Shown piece by piece: positions 56,714 to 64,000 of a stretch of 64,000 bases of DNA; the first letter of the stretch is position 1, and the number at the start of each line of letters is the position of its first letter. Both the position numbers and the translations under genes were made by a program. Origin of the DNA: Viola odorata (taxonomy: Eukaryota; Streptophyta; Magnoliopsida; Malpighiales; Violaceae); the NCBI GenBank assembly GCA_963691705.1, contig OY829543.1:51998564-52062563 (forward strand). The letters are read 5' to 3'. Under the pieces are notes generated by a model. The model was given only the letters and a program-made list of their open reading frames with translations. It had not been told where the DNA came from and did no database searches.

Positions 56714-57883
56714 TGATGCGATCACGGCCTAGGGTTAGTAAGCCGGATAACATATGGAGCTTATGGAGGATCTAGCCAAGCGAATCATCTAGCACACACA
56801 TGACCACAAAGAGGGAAATAACAAGATATGGAGATGCAGCGGAGAAAGAGACACAAAAGAGCGATGGAAAGATGGGAGTTACCGGGAATTAGAAGAAGGA
56901 TGGAAGGGACGGAGATGAGCACACACGAGATAGTGAACAATCACACGAACGTTTGCTTGATCAAGATATACTCCGAGGGCCAAGATTGAGACTCGTTTCT
57001 ATGGATGATCAACCAAATAAACATATATTTCATTCACATAAATCGTCAATACGATTACAAGCTTTGATTTCCCGGAGAGAGATCGGGAGGAGTAATCTCA
57101 AACTCAAGCAATCCCTCTCAAGGAATTAAAGTGATGAGCTCAAGGCTTAGGTGATAAGAGAAGGAGTAAACTCACTTTACAAATATCACACAAATGTCTA
57201 AAGCTCCCTAAAGAAAGAAACACAAGAGCTATTTATAGTTCGTACAAAAGATGGGCTTGAAAAGCCCAAAAATCACATTTTTCCTCATGTCTGGCGGTAT
57301 ACCTCCTGGGAGGGTTGAGGGCTGGCGGTATACCGCTATCCTCGGCTCTTAGAAGCCAAAATAATTCATTTTCTGGCGGTATACCGCCCCAGTCAGGTCA
57401 TTCCTGGCCGTATGCCGCTAGGCTCGCTCACACTACGCGCTAAAATGTCGACGAGCATAACTTTTGATCCACCCGTCCGATTGACCTGAAACTTGTACCA
57501 ACTGAAAGCTAACATTTTGAAGTTTTCAGCAAGCCTCTGATCTCTCAAATCGGGCACCATTTGCTTGTCCATATTCTGGTGGCAAATATGCGACGCAATT
57601 CTGACTTGCATAGGACCTCTTGGATGGAGCTTTTGATGTCAAGGCCTTGGGATGGGTGAGCGTGGCCTGGTAACTTTCTTGGGTTAGACGCGCCTCTACT
57701 TCATGGCTTTCTCGGCCATCTTGGGAGTTCCGCGTGTCTAGGCCTAGGGATTGCGAAGGTTTAGCACTCGATCCTCGACCTTGGGCATGATTTACGCGCA
57801 TTTGCAAGGCTCGGCTGCCCGTGACCGATCCTCTCGGCAAGGTGTCAAGTTGTTCTAATTCGAAGGGGGCCGTGATCGCATCA
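56714..57883 (-). mobile_element. Solo LTR with 16-bp perfect inverted ends
   Basis: 1170 bp, starting TGATGCGATCACGGCC and ending with its exact reverse complement, flanked by ATGAT at 56709-56713 and 57884-57888. A CTATAAATAG box on the minus strand (near 57230) suggests minus orientation. No internal coding region. The 5-bp duplication and TG...CA ends fit an LTR better than a DNA transposon. Confidence 0.8.
57292..57420. repeat. Palindromic CTGGCGGTATACCGC repeats
   Basis: Four copies of CTGGCGGTATACCGC or close variants lie within 130 bp inside the solo LTR (near 57293, 57332, 57374 and 57405). The GGCGGTATACCGCC core is itself a palindrome. Confidence 0.8.
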
Positions 57884-58166
57884 ATGATTCATAAAAAAAT
57901 AAGAACAAAAACCAAAAACGTCTCAATAATGGCAACAAACTTATATTGCTTATAAGAAAATCGCAAAAACATGTTACGTACATAAAATATTCTTTATTTG
58001 ATAATTCACAAGAAAAATACAAAGAAGCACACAATAATTATAAAGCCAGGCGCATGAAGAAGCATCCTGTCTGGGCTTTGGAAATTAATTAGGCTAATTA
58101 ATAACAAAAGCCTCCTCGTAATTATTTCTTAATTAGGATATTAATAATATCGTCCAACGTGTCTTG

Positions 58167-59360
58167 TTAACCCTGCTTGTTTGTTAGGAACTTTTTCTGA
58201 AGACGAATCACCTCCTCCTTGTCCATTCTGAAAGATCGGGTAAGAACATCAAGATTTATGGATGGAGTTGTTCCGAAAGTCGACTCTCCTACGATAATAA
58301 TTCCAGGATTTTGACTATTGAAGCCGCCGTAAATTACTCCTGGTTTTTTTGAAATATTGAGCTGAAAATGAACAAGCCCAATTGGGAAAATAAAAACATC
58401 TCCGGGATACACAACTTTGGTGATGAGACGATTATCCGAAGTGACAAAGCCAACATAGAAAACACCTTCAACGATGAGCAACACCTCCGTGCCGCGTGGG
58501 TGAGTGTGGGGTGGGGTTAGGCCGCCGTTGGGTGCAAAGTCGATACGGACGAAACTAAAACCAAGGGTGTTAAGACCAGGAAGCACGTCCACATTCACTA
58601 TGGATGCGTTAAATCCATATACATTATTCGTGTTTAGTGGGATGTTTAGCCCTGAAAACAAAAAATCGTCCCCCGTCGCAAGTTTTGGGTCCTTGCAGAA
58701 TTTCCCATTCACAAACACTGCGTCAACAAATTATAGAAAACATTTAATAAATTTTATAAAGACAAGAATATATATATATATATATACTTTTAATTAATTC
58801 TGCAACACATGGGGCTGTTTGTGATACATTCCTAACAGATTCAGATTCAGTTTTTAATAGAAACATCAAATTTAAATTTTTTATCAAAAATAATTTTAGT
58901 CATTAGATTAGCCGTGACATAAAGAAAATCTGTTTAAGAAGTAATCTCAAACAAGCTCATGATATTCCTAAGTTTAATTAACTATTACTAATTATATTCG
59001 AATCGTACCTGCCTAGCTAGTCTAAGAGTAATTAAATATATATTTTTTAGTAGCTAATAATAAATTATTTTTTAAAAAAATCTTCTTATTTAAAAGGGCA
59101 TGAGTGCCAAGTATGTAGAAATTATTTTTCTCGATGATTAAAAAAGAGTGCATATGCTTGTATATATATGAAAATTGTGACAATCCTATATATATATATA
59201 TATACACACGCGTATGAATATGGTATTAATTACCAGCATCTTTAGTATTGTTGACGGCAACACAGATGTCCTGAAGGGAGTGAGGATCGTAGGCAGAGGC
59301 AAACGAGGAAGCTAAAGCCAAGAGGCCAAAAGATACAAGGAAACAACGAACACCTTTCAT
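58167..59360 (-). CDS. Germin-like protein, subfamily 1
   Basis: Two exons (59360-59234, 58717-58167) join to 225 residues. A signal peptide (1-23, ending FASAYD) directs secretion to the apoplast. The N-terminal cysteine pair is C33 and C50. The cupin germin boxes are visible: PPHTHPRGTE (H113, H115, E120) and PGDVFIFPIGLVHFQ (H159), the manganese ligands. Germin-like proteins form hexamers with superoxide dismutase activity in some members; true oxalate oxidase activity is not implied. Length is normal (about 220). The 516-bp intron holds TA microsatellites. It lies between two solo LTRs, one on each side. No lesions are seen. Confidence 0.94.
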
Positions 59361-59823
59361 TCTGACTATTAATATATGTAATAATGTTGTCTTTGTTTTC
59401 CACGAGTGGTGAAGATTATGGCTTGTAATGCATACGTATTTATAGATGCATGGGAGTAGTTGACATGGTACCCTTCACGAAATCACCCATGTCAGGTTCA
59501 ATATATGTCTGACTTATTATCCACCAAGCTTCAACTTTCGTTTACTACTTACCATCCTTACATTTTAAGCTTTTTAGGTTTCAACTGTATTTCTAAACTT
59601 ACTAGATTAATACTAATTTTATTCACACCCGAACTCGCCTAATATAAAATAATTAAGTGTACTTTTTTAGTATGTAATTTTTTCATATATAAGGATTTAA
59701 TTTACGATTTTTTACTTAAAAAATGAGAATGTCCAATAATTTACACTAACCACGTATTGATACATTTTAATTTAACGAGAAAGGACACACAAAAAATGAT
59801 TGAAAAAGACACTGATGTAACAT
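59361..59823. other. Germin-like promoter region
   Basis: 5' flank of the minus-strand germin-like gene. TATTTATAG near 59438 (reading CTATAAATA on the minus strand) may be its TATA box, about 80 bp from the ATG. Confidence 0.5.
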
Positions 59824-61175
59824 TGATGGGTGCCGAAACCAACAAATATAAATACTACAATTAACCATGCAACATTTAATTTAAACTGTAGCAAGTGGTA
59901 AAAAGAGATCGTTCCGCAGAGATTTCACATCTAATTTAATTCACGTTTAATAACCAAAATTCGTAACAGTGGTAAATACCAATAAAGAGGTTATCTGTAT
60001 TGCAATTAATTAACAAATAAAAGTAACAAGAAAAGTAACAGATTAAGGTTTATTAAACTCAAGTGACAAACAATTCCCGGTAAAGACTCTAATCAAACCA
60101 TGATTCATTCAATTTGATCATCGACGCAAATATTTTCAAACCCAATTTTCATAGAAAGGCTATAGAAATCAGAGACTCTCTAGATTTCCTGCTCTCCACC
60201 TATTCAAAATTAACAAAGAGACTCTCTATTGGAAATTCCTAATCGCCCTAACAATTCTAAGAGACTCTCTATAGAATTTAATTAAGTGATTGACGAACAT
60301 ACAGAGAGAGACCTTTCACAAACCTAGGAGAGAGACACTCTACTCCTATAAGTAAGACTCTACTATTTTTCTAATCAACTCGCAAACCAATTAGTTGTCT
60401 TCGAATTCATGATAATATGGACTCTAAAATTACCAAGAAAGACGGTAACTAAACATGCTTAATTCTAAATTGATCAAATTTAAAACAAATACGAATAGTT
60501 TTGACCGTAAATCAAAAAGAGTAGAGATAAGAAAATTAGAATTTAATAAGCACAGATTTGATCTCACAAGATAAGAACCATAGCTCAAATAGCCTTACCA
60601 GGAATTAAATAATTTAGCTACTACACGACATAATTAATTCAAACAAATAATATGCATGAATTAATTAACTAAAGAAAGGAAGAAGAAGTAAAATTGATAG
60701 AAAATAAGAACAGTAGCCGTCAATGAGTTCCCGGGAAGAAGAGATCTGTTCTATTCCCAGGTAGGTCTTTTTAAATAATAATCCTCATCTAACTACCATC
60801 CTACAAAATAGGATAAATTCTATTTTAAAATAAAAGTTTTAATATTCTTGGAAGAAATTCTAATGGGAGGAATTTCTTCAGCACGTTTCCTCTCATGGGC
60901 TCACATTTGTCAAGGCCCAGCAGCAGCAAATGCAAGATACAACTTTTCTTTTAAACCCAAGCTGAATTTATGTGGCTCTTAAGCAGCAATCTGCTCATCT
61001 CTTCAAGTGTCCACAATTTCCAAGCTCTTTTTATGGATTTTCTTTCCTTTTCTCTCAATCTATATGTAACCCAATTAATCTGCAAAAAGGAGTAGAAATG
61101 GCCATAATAAGCAGTATTATCATCCAAAATAATAGAAAAATAGGATGATTAATTAGACATTTTAGCACTCAATCA
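59824..61175 (-). mobile_element. Solo LTR related to the one inside the MULE
   Basis: 1352 bp, TGATGGGTGC...CACTCAATCA with the 5-bp duplication AACAT at 59819-59823 and 61176-61180. Minus orientation is inferred. It contains repeated AGAGACTCTCT words (60171, 60217, 60259 and degenerate copies) and a block similar to 36680-36750 of the other solo LTR. Confidence 0.82.
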
Positions 61176-61180
61176 AACAT

Positions 61181-62207
61181 GCCTATAATTTCCATCGGAA
61201 ATGCATTGCAATAAGACATCATTTGTGTGGTTCTTTTTTTTAAAACTAAAATACTCGTTTAAACAAACTGCTTTTTTTTAATTTGTGGTAGCGTTTCTTA
61301 GTCTCCCTTTTCATAATCGAACTTAAATTATTTTGTCACCTGTGGCCACTATGGTAGGCCAATATCCAGAGGCGGAGCCTCGTAGGGGCTGGGGAGGGGG
61401 GGGGGCAAACTTTTCAAAAAAATAAAAAAATAAAATTTTAGTTCTTTCTTTCAAATCCCATTCCGACAATCCATTAATTTATCCCTCACCCTCACAAACC
61501 CTCACAACATCACTCCTTCTCCTCTGCCCTCACCACCAAATCCAAATCAAATCTAACACGGCAATACCGATTTGGAATCATCGGCGATTCATCGACTCCT
61601 CTTCTCTCCCTCTCGGCCAGTTGGCCTCCTCCTCGCCAAACTCCTCTCCCACTAGATAAATTGTTATATATTTTTATTTTTATTTTTTCTAGACGCAAAA
61701 GTTGTGTATTCATGTTTGTGTGGATCTTTATATGAATTTTTGTGTGAATTTTTGCATTTTGACAGCATACAAATGAATAGAAATGCTAAGTAATGGTGTT
61801 GAATGATAACCAAATGAGTTTTAATTAATGAGTTTTGTGCAATTGATTGAAAAGAGAACAAAAGAAGGTTGAAATTTGAAAGGAAAAAGGAAACAAAGAG
61901 TTAGAAAGCAGAACAAGAAATAGGAAATGGTGGTGCTCGTGCAGAACTTGAGTTGGTATGGTATGGTATGCTAGAACTGTCATTTTTGCAGAAATGAATG
62001 AACTTTCATTGTGGGTAGCAGTAGCGATGGATTTGCATTCTTATAGAAACCATACATGAAAAATGACGTGGGTTTTATTAGCTACTAGTAAAAGAAATTG
62101 ACATATTGAGATTGTTCATGTTGTTGGATCTAGACTAGAACATTCTCTGCATATGAGATGGTACTTGGTATGCATCATTTTAGATAGTTTGCTTGACAAT
62201 GCCGCTT
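61181..62207. other. Intergenic DNA
   Basis: Contains AGAGGCGGAGCCTCG near 61370, a word often seen at plant repeat ends, a G-rich run (61391-61404) and AT-rich DNA. No gene is supported. Confidence 0.45.
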
Positions 62208-62400
62208 AGGGGTGTGCAGTCGGATCTTCGGAATTTCCGAGATCCGACTATTGAAATTTCGGATATTCCGAAATTTGTTTTTTCGGTCCCGAACCCGAAG
62301 TTCAAAATCCCTCTCCCGAACCCGAAATTCCGAATTACAATTTCGGAAATTTTCGATTTTCCGAAATTACCGAAAATTTCCGAAATTGTAATCAATTTAC
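62208..62400 (+). mobile_element. hAT-like terminus with TTCGG/CCGAA subterminal repeats
   Basis: It starts TAGGGGTGTGCAGTCGG, a familiar plant hAT-like end, followed by about 190 bp dense in TTCGGA, CCGAAAT and GAACCCGAA words in both orientations. The other end is not found before the window closes. Confidence 0.6.
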
Positions 62401-62427
62401 AATTTGACAGCAAGCAATTTAAGCAAT

Positions 62428-62860
62428 TTTGATCCATTTTCCAGCAAACCAGTAAGCAATCCAGCAAATTTTGATCCAGCAAACCAGTAAGCAATCCAGC
62501 AATCCAGCAAACAAGCAATCCAGCACTCCAAATTGTCCATACAAACAAATGATCTCCTCCATCAAGCAATTCAAATTGTCCTATAAATTGTCCAAATTTT
62601 GATCCAGCAAACCAGTAAGCAATCCAGCAAACAAGCAATCCAGCACTCCAAATTGTCCATACAAACAAATGATCTCCTCCATCAAGCAATTCAAATTGTC
62701 CTATAAATTGTCCAAATTTTGATCCTGCAAACCAGTAAGCAATCCAGCAATCCACCAAACAAGTAATCCAGCACTCCAAATTTTCCATACAAACAAGTGA
62801 TCTCCTCCATCAAGCAATTCAAATTGTCCTATAAATTTTCCATACAAACAAACAAGTGAT
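62428..62860. repeat. 120-bp tandem repeat
   Basis: The rows 62521-62580 and 62641-62700 are identical (period 120). Three full units of 120-129 bp (about 62468-62845) have a partial unit on the left and decaying copies on the right. Words: CCAGCAAACCAGTAAGCAAT, GATCTCCTCCATCAAGCAAT, CCTATAAATTGTCC. The period is a multiple of three, so a minus-strand frame stays open through it; this is a repeat effect. Confidence 0.9.
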
Positions 62861-64000
62861 CTCCTCCATTACACAAATTTTCCATACAAACAAGCAATCC
62901 AACAAACAAGCAATCCAGCACCCAAACAAACAATTAGTAGGGAGAATTTTTCATACAAACAAGCAATCCAGCACTCCAACAATTCAAATTGTCCAGCCAA
63001 TTTTCCATACAAACAACCAGCAAATTCAAATAGATTATCCATACAAACTCCAACAAACCAGCAAACCAGTTAAGTTAAAGGCAATCCAGCAAACCAGTTA
63101 TGACAAAGGCAAAAACGAGAGAAACAACAAGTCTGTTTTGCTATGCAGTATTGGAGAGGAGGCAAAAACAACAACTTTGTTTTGCAAATTTTAGTCCAAG
63201 CAAGCAAGTGATCTCCTCCATTACGTAAATGATATGATAGCACCTGAAATCATAAAAATAACATTAGAGGATAAGCATAAAACAAGTGAATTCCAAAAAA
63301 ATTTGAATGAGTTTGCACACACCTCCACTGCCATTTTATAATCCAAGCAAGTGACTCCAAGCATCTACATTTCTGTTACGGTGGTCTCCATTGACATTTG
63401 AGAGTATTCTAAAAAATAAAGTATTCCAAAAAATAAAGTATTACTACATCAACATCAACAATTGTAGCAGTAGCTGGCGCCACGGGTTCCGTTTGAGACA
63501 TCTTCTTCCTAATTAATAAAACAGAAATCAAGTTAGAATAACAAATCTGGATCACATATAAAGAACCTGACTGGAGAATTACAATCATTCATGCCACTTG
63601 TAACTTCAAAAAAGGTTAGTACAATTTGCTTCATTGTAAAATTTAACAGGGTACAAGATTTCAAATTGCAAGTCCAATACACCCACAAATGTTTTAAGTT
63701 TTTAAGCTAAAATGATTAAATAATAGAGCATTACACTAAGCTTGAATGAGTTCACAGTAAGCATTTCAAATCTAGAACAGTAAGCATTTACCAATTATCT
63801 ATTGCCTAAAATTAATAGTTTATGGCAACCCTAAAATCCAGAACAACACAACAAATACAACAACCCAGTTCGCAGTAAGCATTTCAACCCCAAACTGCAC
63901 AATCAACCCCAAATTGAATAAGAACTAAAAACATAATCCAAAAGTGATGTTGATCAGCCTCTAAGCACAACATCTAAGCACAACAAAAATGAATTCTTGA
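62861..64000. other. Right end: decayed repeats and unassigned DNA
   Basis: Degenerate CAAACAAGCAATCCAGCA words continue to about 63230. On the minus strand near 63503 a short MSQTEPVAPATATIVDVDV start could be the first coding piece of a hAT transposase or a host gene, but it stops within about 32 codons. Nothing else is recognised. Confidence 0.35.

Noticed and set aside
57292..57420. CRISPR-like repeat array
   Set aside because: Spacing is irregular, the repeat is a short palindrome inside an LTR, and the genome is a plant.
62180..62788. 202-residue minus-strand ORF with repeated GQFIGQFELLDGGDH-like units
   Set aside because: It is the translation of a 120-bp tandem repeat plus a TTCGG-rich transposon end. 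It has no start context or known domain, and openness is explained by a period divisible by three.

Overview
This is nuclear DNA from a flowering plant, almost certainly a eudicot. The evidence is short exons with GT/AG introns, AT-rich spacers, plant-only gene families (CASP-like, LORELEI-like GPI protein, germin-like, P-class PPR, m-type thioredoxin, RMA RING ligase) and a dense plant transposon load (Athila-type Ty3/gypsy, Ty1/copia, solo LTRs, a Mutator-like element, Stowaway MITEs, hAT-like termini, an endogenous pararetrovirus scrap). Exon coordinates below were derived by hand from splice sites, reading-frame continuity and remembered family sequences. No search was run.

Layout. 1-6393: the 3' part of an Athila-type retrotransposon (end of pol, an env-like ORF with one in-frame stop, long 3' spacer, complete 3' LTR). 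It sits directly against 6394-7812, a decayed 3' piece of an RF298-like RING ligase gene whose RING has been lost. 7843-9590: hAT-like and Mutator-like terminal debris. 9600-16750: riboflavin synthase (+), a CASP-like membrane protein (-) and a plastid CPBP/CAAX-type protease (+). 16750-24520: AT-rich spacer with two Stowaway MITEs and a small conserved 78-residue protein (+). 24520-32821: LORELEI-like GPI protein (-), DTW-domain tRNA aminocarboxypropyltransferase (-) and m-type thioredoxin (+, divergent from DTW).

33315-41243: a 7.9-kb Mutator-like element with long TIRs and a 10-bp target duplication. It carries two convergent genes, as maize MuDR does: a MURA-type transposase (-), now broken by one stop codon and a nested 1.47-kb solo LTR, and an intact GRF zinc-finger/coiled-coil/transmembrane protein (+) in the position that mudrB occupies in MuDR. 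This is the most interesting candidate system in the window. A Stowaway MITE that is a perfect 212-bp palindrome lies 22 bp outside it.

43498-45844: RMA-type membrane-anchored RING ligase with a 5' leader intron. 46437-53500: a graveyard with a truncated copia element, MITEs, a rearranged endogenous pararetrovirus fragment, a 972-bp TIR element, a plastid rpl16 fragment and a PPR pseudogene. 54352-56184: the intact PPR gene it resembles. 56714-57883: a solo LTR with 16-bp perfect inverted ends. 58167-59360: germin-like protein (-). 59824-61175: another solo LTR. 62209 to the end: a hAT-like terminus followed by a 120-bp tandem repeat.

The host genes do not form an operon-like pathway. From memory, however, several match two short Arabidopsis intervals (At2g20690-20725 and around At4g03000-03540), which suggests an ancestral block later split between duplicates.
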